A stretch of 64,000 nucleotides of DNA, taken from the NCBI GenBank assembly GCA_009908855.1, contig JAAAOM010000003.1, positions 1 to 64,000 of the forward strand, read 5' to 3'. Both the position numbers and the translations under genes were made by a program. Of this stretch, positions 40,283 through 51,576 are shown in pieces. This stretch comes from Bacteroidota bacterium (GTDB taxonomy: Bacteria > Bacteroidota > Bacteroidia > Bacteroidales > JAAAOM01). Under the pieces are notes generated by a model. The model was not told where the DNA came from and searched no databases. It worked only from the letters and a program-made list of their open reading frames with translations. Every line of letters starts with the position of its first letter. Position 1 is the first letter of the stretch.

Positions 40283-41953
40283 TTAATATTTAATCACGGT
40301 TATTTTTTCGTTTATCCCGTTTCCTTTCAATCGAATAAGATATTCACCCGGTGATACATGCATCAATTCATCAATGGTTATTAAATTATATCCAGGTTGC
40401 AATGTAACTGTTTGATTCAGTAATTTTTGCGATGAAAGATTAAATACATTCATATTTACTTTTGTACTATCCGGAGCCTGTTGACTATTGATTTCAAGGT
40501 AAAGTAATGTTGAAAACGGATTCGGAAAAGCATTTACGATTTTCTTCCGATCAATGTCGGCGGGTTTGCCATATCTTGCCTGTAATAAAATCCATGCCCT
40601 GTAAAAATCGGGGATACCGTAACCTGTTAATGTATCACTAAAAGGATATAAATTAGCGCTCGCTTCAATGGTTTTTAAAATTTCCATATTGTTGGCCTGC
40701 GGAAAATGTTGCCATAAACAGGCTGCCAAACCTGCTACCAAAGGCGATGAAAATGATGTACCGTTTCCAATGGCAATTGTACTATCTGTTTGCTGATAAA
40801 ATGTACCCAATCCAATGGCACTCACATTGGGTTTAATTCTTCCGTCATAAGCAGGCCCTTTTGAACTAAATGCAGCGTACTCACCCGTTGGAGTTACCGC
40901 ACCAACTGTTAATGCACTGTCTGCATCGGCTGGTGCAGTGATATACTTCCAGCTTTTGTTCCCCTGGTTACCAGCCGAAGTAACCACCAATATACCTTTG
41001 GAAGCAGCAATATCAGCAGCCTGCGTAATTCTGGAAGTATTGCCATCCATATCAGAATAAGCATAGTTTTGTTCGGGGGCATCGAATGTCGAATAACCTA
41101 ATGAGCTGTTTATTACATCAGCGCCGATGCTGTCGGCAAATTCAGCGGCGGCAATCCAGTTATCACCTTCAATGGCATATTCAGATTGACTGTCTTCTGA
41201 TTGAATAAGCACATAATCGGCTTCAGGGGCACTGCCCATTAAGTAACCGGGCATATTACCGGCCATGATTGATAATACCTTCATGCCATGCGTGTGGGTT
41301 TTGAAAACATCAGCCGTATCATTTACAAAATTCCGGGTGGATATAATACAATTTCTTGCCCACACTGAGTCAAAAGCCGGGAGCACATTCGTTCTGTAAA
41401 ATCCTGCATCCAATACGGCAATCATCATCCCTTTCCCCCTGTAACCGATGTTATGCAATTTATGGCCATTCATTATTTCAAGCTGCAACAAGTGCATATC
41501 ATAATTCAATAGAAAACTGGTTTTCTTTTTCTTTTTAACTTTTTTAACCACCGTATCAGTCTTTACAGGTGCTGGTTCAATGGAAAAGGTGCGCACCGGA
41601 TTCTTAACAAATCCGTAGTTATGCAGGGTATCCATTAGCAATGTATCCTGCGAATATACTGTTGCCGCATTAAACCACCTTGATGTATATAGCACATCCA
41701 GGCCTAGTTTTTTTAAGCTATCGGTATAAAACGAATTTACCGGTAGATCCTGTTCTGTTATCTGTATACTTTGATTGATACGCCTTTCAACGGCACGGGG
41801 GGATAAAAACTCCAGCGGTTGATCAATTGAAAAAGACGTATTCTTCTTATCAGTGAATTCAACCCAGTACTTATCGGGAGCCGTTTGCGTTACTGCTGAA
41901 ACAGAAATAATTAACCCCGTTGCCATTGTCCAAACCAGCTTGCTCATCCCCAT
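40283..41953 (-). CDS. Subtilisin-like S8 serine protease with T9SS sorting domain
   Basis: MIAVLDAGFYRTN (Asp), HTHGMKVLSIMAG (His), GNGTSFSSPLVAGLAACLWQ (Ser); C-terminal AFPNPFSTLLYLEI. Start trimmed to MGMSKLVW. Confidence 0.92.
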   Translation of the reverse strand: MGMSKLVWTMATGLIISVSAVTQTAPDKYWVEFTDKKNTSFSIDQPLEFLSPRAVERRINQSIQITEQDLPVNSFYTDSLKKLGLDVLYTSRWFNAATVYSQDTLLMDTLHNYGFVKNPVRTFSIEPAPVKTDTVVKKVKKKKKTSFLLNYDMHLLQLEIMNGHKLHNIGYRGKGMMIAVLDAGFYRTNVLPAFDSVWARNCIISTRNFVNDTADVFKTHTHGMKVLSIMAGNMPGYLMGSAPEADYVLIQSEDSQSEYAIEGDNWIAAAEFADSIGADVINSSLGYSTFDAPEQNYAYSDMDGNTSRITQAADIAASKGILVVTSAGNQGNKSWKYITAPADADSALTVGAVTPTGEYAAFSSKGPAYDGRIKPNVSAIGLGTFYQQTDSTIAIGNGTSFSSPLVAGLAACLWQHFPQANNMEILKTIEASANLYPFSDTLTGYGIPDFYRAWILLQARYGKPADIDRKKIVNAFPNPFSTLLYLEINSQQAPDSTKVNMNVFNLSSQKLLNQTVTLQPGYNLITIDELMHVSPGEYLIRLKGNGINEKITVIKY

Positions 41954-42160
41954 CCTCTGTATTGTTAATGTTAATCTATTACATAAAACCATATTGTAAT
42001 CGGAATATTTTGTATCAATAACATGTAAACCATAAATTATTAACAAGGTTCACAGACTAATATGGTTGAATGCGCAAGGATTAAATTAAATAATCCGGTT
42101 GTTTAAAAAGCTTAAAATGCTTCCGATGGCAATCGTTTATGCAATATTTTATAAGTACCC

Positions 42161-42961
42161 TTACATGGGTAAAACATCTTCAACGGTAGGTTCGGTAAAT
42201 TGGCCTTTATTCTCTTCAATCATGTCAAAAAATTCTTGGTTTTGTTCTATCAATTCCTGTCCTTTTACCAGCTTACCATTTTCATAAGTAACTTCCAGTT
42301 CTGTGGTTCCGTTTTCGTTGAAATAGGTCCAGTTGCCATGCATCAGTCCGTTTTGATATTGGCCCTGCACATATTTTTGGCCGTTTGGATGATAAACCAG
42401 ATAATCACCATGCAGCTTACCATTCCTGAACAATGCCTGTAATTTCAATAATCCGTTTTCAAAGTATTGTTTCCAGGCGCCATTTTCTTTACCCTCTTTC
42501 CATTTCAATTCCTGGGCTATCTGTCCGGATGAATAGTAACTACGGGATTGACCGACTTTTAATCCATGGTTATAATGCTCGATGGCTTTAAGCGTTTGAT
42601 CGTAATAACTAAAAAACCGCCATTCACCATGTCTTTTCTGATTGATATAATTTCCTTCTGCGGCTTTTTCTTCGTTCGGATAAAAAAGTATTGCTTTTGT
42701 AATGTTACTGTCCGGCAAAAATGTTAATTCAGCTTTTTTTACTCCATCGTCGTAATAACGGGTCATTTTTCCCACTGGTTTTCCCTGCTTAAAATATCCA
42801 ATATAAACAGGGTTCCCGTTGGGGTATGTTTTTTTCCAATAACCGGTTTTTTGACCCTTTTCATTGGATTGGTTAAATACGGTATCAGCAAGTTCGGGCT
42901 GTGCAAACAGTGGTATTGATAAGAGTAAGCTGATGCAACCCGTAATCACTTTATTGTTCAT
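42161..42961 (-). CDS. MORN-variant/YwqK-like repeat protein, exported
   Basis: Signal peptide; repeats such as GYWKKTYPNGNPVYIGYFKQGKPVGKMTRYYDDGVKKAEL, GNWTYFNENGTTELEVTYENGKL. Confidence 0.85.
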   Translation of the reverse strand: MNNKVITGCISLLLSIPLFAQPELADTVFNQSNEKGQKTGYWKKTYPNGNPVYIGYFKQGKPVGKMTRYYDDGVKKAELTFLPDSNITKAILFYPNEEKAAEGNYINQKRHGEWRFFSYYDQTLKAIEHYNHGLKVGQSRSYYSSGQIAQELKWKEGKENGAWKQYFENGLLKLQALFRNGKLHGDYLVYHPNGQKYVQGQYQNGLMHGNWTYFNENGTTELEVTYENGKLVKGQELIEQNQEFFDMIEENKGQFTEPTVEDVLPM

Positions 42962-43003
42962 AATGTGTTATTGATATATTTATATGATGATTTAAATATA
43001 AAA

Positions 43004-43034
43004 AAAAAGCCGTCCCAATAAAAGGACGGCTTTC
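43004..43034 (-). terminator. Rho-independent terminator downstream of dnaK
   Basis: AAAGCCGTCC-CAATAAA-AGGACGGCTTT; on the minus strand the stem is followed by a T run. Confidence 0.85.
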
Positions 43035-43052
43035 AACTTTATTCATTAAATT

Positions 43053-44972
43053 CTATTTCACTTCTTCAAAATCGACATCGGTTACTTCACCATCGTCTTT
43101 ACCATTGTTTTTATTTGATGAACCGGCTTCTGCATTAGCTTCCTGACCTTGTGGCTCACCTTGTTGACCTGCACCGGCTTTATACATTTCTTCCGATGCT
43201 TTCTGCCATTCAGCATTCAATTCAGCGGTAGCCTCATCAATGGCTTTTACATCCTGGTTTTTATGCGCTTCTTTCAGCTTGGCCAGTGCATCTTCAATTG
43301 GTTTTTTCTTATCATCTGATAATTTATCACCAAAATCTTTCAATTGTTTTTCTGTCTGGAATATCAGACTGTCTGCAGCATTGAGCTTATCAATTTTCTC
43401 TCGACGCTCATTGTCTTCAGATGCATGCGCTTCGGCTTCTTCCCGCATTTTCTTGATTTCTTCTTCAGATAATCCGGATGAAGCTTCGATACGGATACTT
43501 TGCTCTTTACCGGTACCTTTATCTTTTGCTGTAACATGCATAATACCATTGGCATCTATATCAAAGGTTACTTCAATCTGCGGCACACCGCGTGGAGATG
43601 GTGGAATTCCGTCAAGATGGAATTTACCAATTGTTTTGTTATCCTGCGCCATTGGTCGCTCTCCCTGTAACACGTGTATCTCAACCGATGGTTGGTTATC
43701 TGCCGCAGTGGTAAAGGTCTCGGTTTTCTTGGTAGGAATGGTGGTATTCGATTCAATTAATTTGGTGAATACACCTCCCATCGTTTCTATACCCAGGGAT
43801 AGTGGTGTAACATCCAGGAGTAATACGTCTTTTACATCACCAGCTAACACACCACCCTGAATAGCCGCTCCAATAGCAACTACCTCATCAGGATTCACAC
43901 CTTTGGAGGGCTTGCGGCCAAAGAAATCTTCTACCACTTTTTGAATGGCCGGTATACGGGTTGAACCACCCACTAAAATCACTTCATCAATCTCTGATGA
44001 GCTTATCCCTGCGTCTTTCATGGCTTTTTTACAAGGCTCAATGGTGGCCTGGATTAATTTGTCAGCCAGGCTTTCAAATTTGGCCCTGGACAATGTTTTT
44101 ACCAGGTGCTTTGGTACACCATCAATTGGCATGATATATGGCAGGTTTATTTCTGTTGATGTTGAGCTGGATAATTCAACTTTTGCTTTTTCGGCCGCTT
44201 CCTTAAGTCTTTGAAGAGCCATCGGGTCTTTTTTCAGGTCCGCACCTTCGTCTTTTTTAAATTCATCAGCCAACCAATCAATAATTACCTGGTCAAAATC
44301 GTCACCACCCAGTTGTGTATCACCATTGGTTGATTTTACTTCAAACACACCATCACCCAGTTCAAGGATAGAAATATCGAATGTACCACCACCCAGGTCG
44401 AATACAGCAACCCTGACATCGGCTGATTTTTTGTCCAATCCGTAAGCCAGCGATGCCGCAGTAGGCTCATTAATAATACGTTTTACAGTTAACCCTGCAA
44501 TTTCGCCGGCTTCTTTGGTAGCCTGGCGCTGAGAATCATCGAAATAGGCAGGCACCGTAATCACGGCTTCTGTTACCTCCTCACCTAAATAGTCTTCGGC
44601 TGTTTTCTTCATTTTCTGAAGAACCATTGCTGATAATTCCTGGGGTGTAAATTTTCTGTCATCAATTTCAACACGTGGCGTATTGTTATCTCCTTTAATA
44701 ACTTTATATGAAACCCGGCCTATATCTTTTGATACCTCATCATACGTTTCTCCCATAAAGCGTTTAATGGAGGATATGGTTTTAGCAGGGTTGGTTATCG
44801 CCTGCCGTTTCGCAGGATCACCAACTTTACGCTCGCCATTCTCAACAAATGCAATAACAGACGGTGTTGTGCGCTTACCTTCACTGTTGGTAATCACAAC
44901 AGGTTCATTTCCCTCCATTACAGCAACACATGAATTCGTAGTTCCTAAGTCAATTCCAATAATTTTACCCAT
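43053..44972 (-). CDS. dnaK: Molecular chaperone DnaK (Hsp70)
   Basis: [68 protein letters not shown]-terminal [13 protein letters not shown]. Confidence 0.99.
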   Translation of the reverse strand: MGKIIGIDLGTTNSCVAVMEGNEPVVITNSEGKRTTPSVIAFVENGERKVGDPAKRQAITNPAKTISSIKRFMGETYDEVSKDIGRVSYKVIKGDNNTPRVEIDDRKFTPQELSAMVLQKMKKTAEDYLGEEVTEAVITVPAYFDDSQRQATKEAGEIAGLTVKRIINEPTAASLAYGLDKKSADVRVAVFDLGGGTFDISILELGDGVFEVKSTNGDTQLGGDDFDQVIIDWLADEFKKDEGADLKKDPMALQRLKEAAEKAKVELSSSTSTEINLPYIMPIDGVPKHLVKTLSRAKFESLADKLIQATIEPCKKAMKDAGISSSEIDEVILVGGSTRIPAIQKVVEDFFGRKPSKGVNPDEVVAIGAAIQGGVLAGDVKDVLLLDVTPLSLGIETMGGVFTKLIESNTTIPTKKTETFTTAADNQPSVEIHVLQGERPMAQDNKTIGKFHLDGIPPSPRGVPQIEVTFDIDANGIMHVTAKDKGTGKEQSIRIEASSGLSEEEIKKMREEAEAHASEDNERREKIDKLNAADSLIFQTEKQLKDFGDKLSDDKKKPIEDALAKLKEAHKNQDVKAIDEATAELNAEWQKASEEMYKAGAGQQGEPQGQEANAEAGSSNKNNGKDDGEVTDVDFEEVK

Positions 44973-45449
44973 TGTTTATAATATTTTTTTAATTCACAAT
45001 CAGTTTTTACGTTGGTTGTTGTTTCAATGATTATGCCATCCTGCAATACTGCCATTTTTGCTTTCATATTGACGTATTTCATGACCGCAATTAAAAATAC
45101 GGGTGACAAATAGACAGATAACTATGACAGTTGATTAGGGATAATTAGAAAATTCCGGCTAACATAATTCAATTCGCAAATAGAACCCGACTAACAAATT
45201 AAAGTACCAAACAGAACGATGTGATCATACAAGCCAATTACCTGACCGTGAATTCATCGATCATACTATAATGGTAGTTTGGTTTGATTATCAGGGATTG
45301 ATAATTGAGGTTTAATAGTGCTTTGTGCATTGAAATTTGCGATTTTTTAAAAAAATTGAGTTCCTTTAGCACTAATAATTATTTCTTTCGATATGCATTG
45401 TATGAATTAAATTATAAACTTTGTCCGTCTATTTTAAAAACCAGATATC

Positions 45450-46265
45450 ATGTCAAATAAAGAAAAGGCTAAAGTTGTTACCACCCATGTTTTACATGAA
45501 ATGAAGCTGCGCAATGAAAAAATTGCCATGTTAACCGCATACGATTACAGCATTGCTAAAATTCTGGATAAAACAGGTGTAGATATTCTTCTGGTAGGTG
45601 ATAGCGCATCGAATGTAATGGCCGGCCATACAACCACACTACCCATTACCCTGAATGAAATGATTTATCATGCCAAATCGGTGGTTCGTGCTGCCCAAAG
45701 AGCCCTGGTTGTAGTTGATCTGCCGTTTGGCAGTTACCAGGGTAATTCGCTGGAAGCCCTGGGATCATCCATACGAATTATGAAAGAAACCGGCGCATCA
45801 GCAGTGAAAATTGAAGGGGGTGAAGAAATTATTGAATCTATTCAAAGAATATTATCGGCGGGTATTCCGGTTATGGGGCACCTTGGATTAACACCGCAGT
45901 CTATACATAAATTTGGCACTTATACGGTTCGGGCCAAAGATGAGGATGAAGCCAATAAACTTAGAAAAGATGCCAAATTATTAGAGGAAGCCGGTTGTTT
46001 TGGTATTGTGCTTGAAAAAGTACCTGCCAAACTGGCCAAAGAAGTTACTGAAAGTGTAAAAATACCCGTGATTGGAATAGGTGCGGGAAATGATGTGGAT
46101 GGCCAGGTACTGGTTTTATATGACATGCTGGGTATAACTCAAGAGTTTTCACCTCGTTTTTTACGCCGATATCACAATTTATATCAGGAAATATACGGTG
46201 CTATATCCAATTATGTTGAAGATGTGAAATCGCGTGATTTCCCGAATGAAAGAGAACAGTATTAA
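45450..46265 (+). CDS. panB: 3-methyl-2-oxobutanoate hydroxymethyltransferase
   Basis: [108 protein letters not shown]. Confidence 0.98.
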   Translation: MSNKEKAKVVTTHVLHEMKLRNEKIAMLTAYDYSIAKILDKTGVDILLVGDSASNVMAGHTTTLPITLNEMIYHAKSVVRAAQRALVVVDLPFGSYQGNSLEALGSSIRIMKETGASAVKIEGGEEIIESIQRILSAGIPVMGHLGLTPQSIHKFGTYTVRAKDEDEANKLRKDAKLLEEAGCFGIVLEKVPAKLAKEVTESVKIPVIGIGAGNDVDGQVLVLYDMLGITQEFSPRFLRRYHNLYQEIYGAISNYVEDVKSRDFPNEREQY

Positions 46266-46285
46266 ACAGATGTGTGTAAGTAACA

Positions 46286-46978
46286 ATGCAACGCGATTTA
46301 GATATACTGTATGAGGACAATCACCTGATAGCGATCAACAAAACCAACAATGACATTGTACAAGGCGATAAAACCGGTGATAAGCCCTTATCGGAAATAG
46401 TAAAGGCGTACTTAAAAGTTAAATATAGTAAGCCAGGAAACGTTTATTTAGGGGTTGCACACCGGTTGGACCGACCCGTCAGCGGAATTGTGCTCTTTGC
46501 CCGAACCAGTAAAGCATTACCACGACTGAACGAAATGTTTCGCAACGGAGCAATATCCAAAAAATACCTGGCCATTGTTAAAAATCCACCTCCTGATATT
46601 AGGGGTGAGCTTGTACATTACATCACCAGAAACACCAAACAAAATAAAAGTTATGCGCATGCCAGGGAAGTCAATGGTTCCAAAAAAGCAGTTCTAAACT
46701 ATGAACAATTAGCATCCTCTGATCATTACCACCTGTTAAGCATTGATTTACAGACCGGTCGACATCATCAGATCAGGGCACAAATGGCAGCCATCGGATG
46801 CCCCATTAAAGGTGATTTGAAATATGGTTTTGACCGTTCCAATAAGGATGGAGGGATTTGTTTGCATGCACATCGTTTAAATTTTTCGCATCCTGTTAAA
46901 AAAGAACCGGTAATAATCTTGGCAAATACACCCGAAAATGAGAAATTGTGGAAAATATTAATGGCTAAAACAAGTTAA
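46286..46978 (+). CDS. RluA family pseudouridine synthase
   Basis: ILYEDNHLIAINKTNNDIVQGD, GVAHRLDRPVSGIVLFARTSKAL, LSIDLQTGRHHQIRAQMAAIGCPIKGDLKYG. Confidence 0.95.
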   Translation: MQRDLDILYEDNHLIAINKTNNDIVQGDKTGDKPLSEIVKAYLKVKYSKPGNVYLGVAHRLDRPVSGIVLFARTSKALPRLNEMFRNGAISKKYLAIVKNPPPDIRGELVHYITRNTKQNKSYAHAREVNGSKKAVLNYEQLASSDHYHLLSIDLQTGRHHQIRAQMAAIGCPIKGDLKYGFDRSNKDGGICLHAHRLNFSHPVKKEPVIILANTPENEKLWKILMAKTS

Positions 46979-46986
46979 TATAGGGT

Positions 46987-48060
46987 ATGATTAAATATTT
47001 AATTCCGCTGTTTTTATTGACCTTCACCATGCCGGCTTCAGGACAAAAGCTAAGTCGTGAAGCGTATATTAATAAATACAAGCAGTTAGCACAGGAGGAA
47101 ATGCTTCGTACCGGTATACCGGCCAGTATAAAAATGGCACAGGGAATGCTGGAGACCGGTAATGGCAATAGCACCCTGGCACAAAAAGGCAATAATCACT
47201 TCGGTATCAAATGTCATGGTTGGAAAGGCCGTAAGATATATCATGACGATGATGCCAAAGGAGAATGCTTTAGAAAATATAAATCGGCTGAAGACTCCTA
47301 TCATGATCACTCTGAGTTTTTAACCAATACACCCCGCTATAAAGAATTGTTTGAGCTGAAAGAAGATGATTACAAAGGCTGGGCCAAAGGACTTAAAAAA
47401 TCAGGGTACGCCACCAGCCGAACTTATGATAAAAGACTGATACAAATTATTGAAGAAAACAACTTGCAAGCACTTGACAAAGAGGTGATTGCCATGCGCG
47501 ACGGTGATAAAAAACCCGATAAGGCAGTGGTATATGCTTCTGTTAAAAGCCATACCAGCGGATTTGTAACCGATGAGAAATCCATCAACAATAAGAACGG
47601 GATAAACTATGTGGTTGTGAAAAAAGGTGAAACGGTACCTTCCATAACTGAGAAACTTGAACTATTTAAGTGGGAAATTCCGAAATATAATGATTTTGAG
47701 CATATTGAAGACCTGACATTGGAAGCCGGACAAATCTTATACATACAGCCTAAAAGAAATAAGGCCGACCGTAAACATAAAACACATCAGGTTCAAAAAG
47801 GAGAAGACATGTATGCGATATCGCAGCAATATGGCATTAAGCTTAAAAAACTTTATAAGCTGAACCGGATGGAAATGGACGAGCAGCCAGAAGCGGGAGA
47901 AGTGCTGAATCTTCGTAAAAAGCGGGATCGGGATGGAGATGGAATTGAACTATCACTAAGTGCACTATTTGGTTCGGATAAGCAAACCGAAAAAGACAAA
48001 AAGGAAGATTCCGAATCTATCGATAGTGATGTGAAAGTGGTTTTTGATCCTGATGAATAG
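46987..48060 (+). CDS. Glucosaminidase (FlgJ-like) with LysM domains
   Basis: SIKMAQGMLETGNGNSTLAQKGNNHFGIKCHGWKGRKIYHDDDAKGECFRKYKSAEDSYHDHSEFL; LysM-like HQVQKGEDMYAISQQYGIKLKKLYKLNRM. Confidence 0.93.
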   Translation: MIKYLIPLFLLTFTMPASGQKLSREAYINKYKQLAQEEMLRTGIPASIKMAQGMLETGNGNSTLAQKGNNHFGIKCHGWKGRKIYHDDDAKGECFRKYKSAEDSYHDHSEFLTNTPRYKELFELKEDDYKGWAKGLKKSGYATSRTYDKRLIQIIEENNLQALDKEVIAMRDGDKKPDKAVVYASVKSHTSGFVTDEKSINNKNGINYVVVKKGETVPSITEKLELFKWEIPKYNDFEHIEDLTLEAGQILYIQPKRNKADRKHKTHQVQKGEDMYAISQQYGIKLKKLYKLNRMEMDEQPEAGEVLNLRKKRDRDGDGIELSLSALFGSDKQTEKDKKEDSESIDSDVKVVFDPDE

Positions 48061-48090
48061 TACCAGGTTAGCTTTTATTTCCGGCATCAT

Positions 48091-49062
48091 TTACCGTAAA
48101 CTGCATTGGTTTAGTTCGATGGTATTGCCCACTAAATAATCTTTGACATGCATCCGTTTCCTGCCAGACTGCTGAAGATCGGTGATATTGATAAAACCAT
48201 CATTGGCAGCTACTTTTAAAAAAGTTTTCCCATCCGTAATAATATTTCCGGGTGATAATTCATGGTCTTCCTTTGCAAATGCCGATTTGAATATTTTGAG
48301 CGTAGTAATCTCCTCATCTCCCTTTACTAATACTGACCAGGCCCCGGGATATGGACTTAAGCCACGAATGAGGTTGTGAATTTTTTCCACAGGGATATCC
48401 CAATAAATATGACAATCATCCTTAAAAATCTTGGGAGCTGATTTTGCTTCCCGGCCCGCTAACAACTCATCCTGCGATGTGGTTATAACCTGGTCGCGGC
48501 CAATTAAATCTATGGTTTTTAGCACCAGGTCTGCTCCTGTTTTCATTAACTTATCATGCAACTCACCAGCTGTTTCATCAGGAGTTATTGCAACTTCCTC
48601 CTGCAGAATTATATTGCCGGTATCGATATCATGTTGGATAAAAAAAGTTGTTACCCCTGTTTTGGATTCTCCATTTAAAACAGCCCAATTGATGGGTGCT
48701 GCTCCTCTGTAATCGGGCAATAGTGATGCATGCAGGTTAAAAGTTCCTTTAGAAGGCATGGCCCATACCACCTCGGGAAGCATTCGAAAAGCAACCACAA
48801 CCTGTAATTCAGCCTTCAGGTTTCGGAGTTCATCCAGAAATGCCTGGGATTTTAATTTTTCAGGCTGTAACACCGGTATTTTTTGGGATTGCGCATATTG
48901 TTTTACCGGTGATTGCCGGAGTTTATTTCCACGGCCAGCCGGCTTATCAGGTGCCGTAACCACACCAACTATATTACAATGATTTTCAACCATTAACTTT
49001 AGGGACTCGACTGCAAAATCGGGCGTACCCATGAATACAATACGTAAATCAGGTTTTGCCAT
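48091..49062 (-). CDS. fmt: Methionyl-tRNA formyltransferase
   Basis: LRIVFMGTPDFAVESLKLMVENHCNIVGVVTAPDKPAGRGNKLRQSPVKQYA, GTFNLHASLLPDYRGAAPINWAVLNGESKTGVTTFFI. Confidence 0.97.
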   Translation of the reverse strand: MAKPDLRIVFMGTPDFAVESLKLMVENHCNIVGVVTAPDKPAGRGNKLRQSPVKQYAQSQKIPVLQPEKLKSQAFLDELRNLKAELQVVVAFRMLPEVVWAMPSKGTFNLHASLLPDYRGAAPINWAVLNGESKTGVTTFFIQHDIDTGNIILQEEVAITPDETAGELHDKLMKTGADLVLKTIDLIGRDQVITTSQDELLAGREAKSAPKIFKDDCHIYWDIPVEKIHNLIRGLSPYPGAWSVLVKGDEEITTLKIFKSAFAKEDHELSPGNIITDGKTFLKVAANDGFINITDLQQSGRKRMHVKDYLVGNTIELNQCSLR

Positions 49063-49074
49063 AACACAACTCGT

Positions 49075-50319
49075 TTACTTTTTAAGAATCTTCAAGTCCT
49101 TGTAGTGCAAAAAGTGTCCCATTTTATCGCGTTTGGTCTCCAGATAAAACTGATTGTATTCGTTTGGTGGAATAATTAAAGGTACATTCTCGATGATCTC
49201 AAGTCCGTACCCTTCCAGTCCGGCTCGTTTTACCGGATTATTGGTAATCAGACGAATTTTCCCAACCTCTAATTCACGCAATATATTGGCACCGATACCA
49301 TAGTCTCTTTCATCATCTTTAAACCCCAGGGAAATATTTGCCTCTACCGTGTCCTGTCCTTCCTCCTGTAATTTATACGCTTTAATTTTGTTAAACAATC
49401 CAATACCACGGCCTTCCTGGTTCATGTATAAAATTAGCCCTTTGCCTTCTTTATCAACCATACGCATTGCTTCATGTAATTGCGGACCACAATCACATCG
49501 GTACGAACCAAACATATCGCCGGTGATACATGATGAATGCACACGCACCAATAATTTGTCATCCCTGTTCCATTGGCCCTTTATCAATGCCACATGCTCA
49601 AGACCCGATAATTTTTCGCGGAATGGAATCAGGTCAAAATCGCCATAGCGCGTGGGTAATTTTACCTGCACGCCTTTTTCAACAATGCTTTCACGGCGAA
49701 GCCGATAGGCAATCAAATCACGAATAGATATGATCTTCAGATCGAATTGATGTGCCAGTTCCATAAGTTCAGGCAAACGCGCCATGGTACCGTCCTCACT
49801 CATAATTTCTACCAACGCACCACCCGGCTTTAACCCGGCCATACGAGTTAAGTCAATAACAGCCTCGGTATGTCCCGGACGACGTAAAACACCATTATCC
49901 TTCGACTTCAGGGGGAAAACATGGCCTGGCCTTCCTAAATCGTGGGGTTGTGTATTCTCATCTACCAGCGCTTTTATGGTTTTGGCCCGATCGCTGGTCG
50001 ATATGCCCGTTGTACATCCATTACCAATAAGATCAACTGATACCGTAAATTGTGTTTCGTGCAAAGCCGTGTTTTTACCAACCATTAAATCCAGACTCAA
50101 TGCTTCACATCTGCTTTCAGGAATTGGTGCGCATATAAGTCCCCGTCCATGCCTGGCCATAAAATTTACAATGTCAGGTGTTATTAACTCCGCCGCGGCG
50201 ATAAAATCCCCTTCATTCTCACGGTCTTCATCATCTACTGCAATAATTATTTTTCCGGCCCTTATATCCTCGACCGCCTCTTCTATTGTATTAAGTCTAA
50301 ATTTTGATTGATCTGACAT
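49075..50319 (-). CDS. ribBA: Bifunctional DHBP synthase / GTP cyclohydrolase II
   Basis: [103 protein letters not shown]. Confidence 0.97.
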   Translation of the reverse strand: MSDQSKFRLNTIEEAVEDIRAGKIIIAVDDEDRENEGDFIAAAELITPDIVNFMARHGRGLICAPIPESRCEALSLDLMVGKNTALHETQFTVSVDLIGNGCTTGISTSDRAKTIKALVDENTQPHDLGRPGHVFPLKSKDNGVLRRPGHTEAVIDLTRMAGLKPGGALVEIMSEDGTMARLPELMELAHQFDLKIISIRDLIAYRLRRESIVEKGVQVKLPTRYGDFDLIPFREKLSGLEHVALIKGQWNRDDKLLVRVHSSCITGDMFGSYRCDCGPQLHEAMRMVDKEGKGLILYMNQEGRGIGLFNKIKAYKLQEEGQDTVEANISLGFKDDERDYGIGANILRELEVGKIRLITNNPVKRAGLEGYGLEIIENVPLIIPPNEYNQFYLETKRDKMGHFLHYKDLKILKK

Positions 50320-50396
50320 TGTTTTAAATAACTGTTGAAAATTAAATGCAAAAGTATAATTTGTTGCTCAATTTACCCAAACAGGAATCACGCACC

Positions 50397-51566
50397 TTAA
50401 ATTCGTTGTGCTTTTTCCCATATTGCAGAGTGTTTTCTTCTGAAAAATGTAATGTAGCCTTTTATAATTGAAATATTCATAAAGTATAAGTAATAAGGCA
50501 GATATAATATTTTTGGCAGATCCCTTTTACGCAATGCATGGCCAATTAATAACAATACCAACAACATGGCAAATAATAAAAAGGCAATGGTATAGACATT
50601 AAAACTGAAATTAGTTGTATATGCCAACCCAAAGGAAACAGGAAACAATAACAATAAAGAAAACGGAACTATTAACCATCTCAATACTTTATGAGAAAAA
50701 TACTGAAATGCCAAAAATCCTGTTTTAAACGGATTGAGTAACCCGATGTTTCTGACAAATGTTTGAATACAACCTGATGCAATTCGGACTTTCCTTTTTT
50801 CTTCCTCCTGCAATGATGCGGATGCCGATTCAAAGGCTTTCGCTTCAGGAGCAAATTTTATTCGATAGCCTTTCCTGGCTATTCCCAGGGATAGTTCAAA
50901 ATCATCCAATATGGTATCTTCCGGAATTGGTGAAAACAACCCGGTGCGAATGGCAAACAACTCACCTGCTGCACCAACGGTTGAAAAAACAGTTGATTCA
51001 AGTCTTTTTAGTTGGTTTTCATAATGCCAGTAAACACCCTCTCCCGAACTAACAATTTTTTTGCCTTTGGTAATATGCTTTTCACCTGCAACACAGCCCG
51101 TCTTTTTATGTTGAAACAATTGAACCATTTCACGAATGGTGTTTTTACTTAACATTGAATTGGCATCGGAAAATATCACAATGGGTGTTGAAACATGTTG
51201 CATACCGCGATTTATAGCTGCTGTTTTGCCCTGCCTTTCAGGTTTATATAAAACATCAATCTGCGGATACGCCTGTAACAATTCCGATGAATGATCATTG
51301 GAACCATCGATAATCCATATATAATCCAGCTTTTCCTTTGGGTAATCCAGTGCAAAGGTGTTTTCAAGCTTAGCCTTTATAATCTTCTCTTCATTGAAGG
51401 CAGCCACCATTAATGTTACCGCCGGCCAATCATCTTCATTGAGGTTGTTGCTTTGATTAACCTTTCTAAATGTTTTTATTATAGCGCTAAATATCCATAA
51501 CAGAATAAAATAACCCAAATAGGTGTATAATATAACTCCGATAACACTCCAAAAAATTAGCTCCAT
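50397..51566 (-). CDS. Membrane-bound family 2 glycosyltransferase
   Basis: VTLMVAAFNEEKIIKAKLENTFALDYPKEKLDYIWIIDGSNDHS, GKTAAINRGMQHVSTPIVIFSDANSML; TM segments. Confidence 0.9.
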   Translation of the reverse strand: MELIFWSVIGVILYTYLGYFILLWIFSAIIKTFRKVNQSNNLNEDDWPAVTLMVAAFNEEKIIKAKLENTFALDYPKEKLDYIWIIDGSNDHSSELLQAYPQIDVLYKPERQGKTAAINRGMQHVSTPIVIFSDANSMLSKNTIREMVQLFQHKKTGCVAGEKHITKGKKIVSSGEGVYWHYENQLKRLESTVFSTVGAAGELFAIRTGLFSPIPEDTILDDFELSLGIARKGYRIKFAPEAKAFESASASLQEEEKRKVRIASGCIQTFVRNIGLLNPFKTGFLAFQYFSHKVLRWLIVPFSLLLLFPVSFGLAYTTNFSFNVYTIAFLLFAMLLVLLLIGHALRKRDLPKILYLPYYLYFMNISIIKGYITFFRRKHSAIWEKAQRI

Positions 51567-51576
51567 TACAAGGTTT

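Noticed and set aside
42161-42961. YwqK-like protein as part of a toxin-antitoxin system
   Set aside because: The family name is historical; this is an exported MORN-variant protein and no toxin gene is adjacent.
43240-43860. 206-aa plus-strand ORF opposite dnaK
   Set aside because: Antisense shadow of a highly conserved codon-biased gene; low-complexity Ser/Phe-rich translation without domain features.
49784-50311. 175-aa plus-strand ORF opposite ribBA
   Set aside because: Antisense shadow ORF; ribBA on the minus strand is unambiguous.
50320-50396. FMN riboswitch upstream of ribBA
   Set aside because: The gap is only 77 bp with no recognisable conserved FMN-aptamer pattern.
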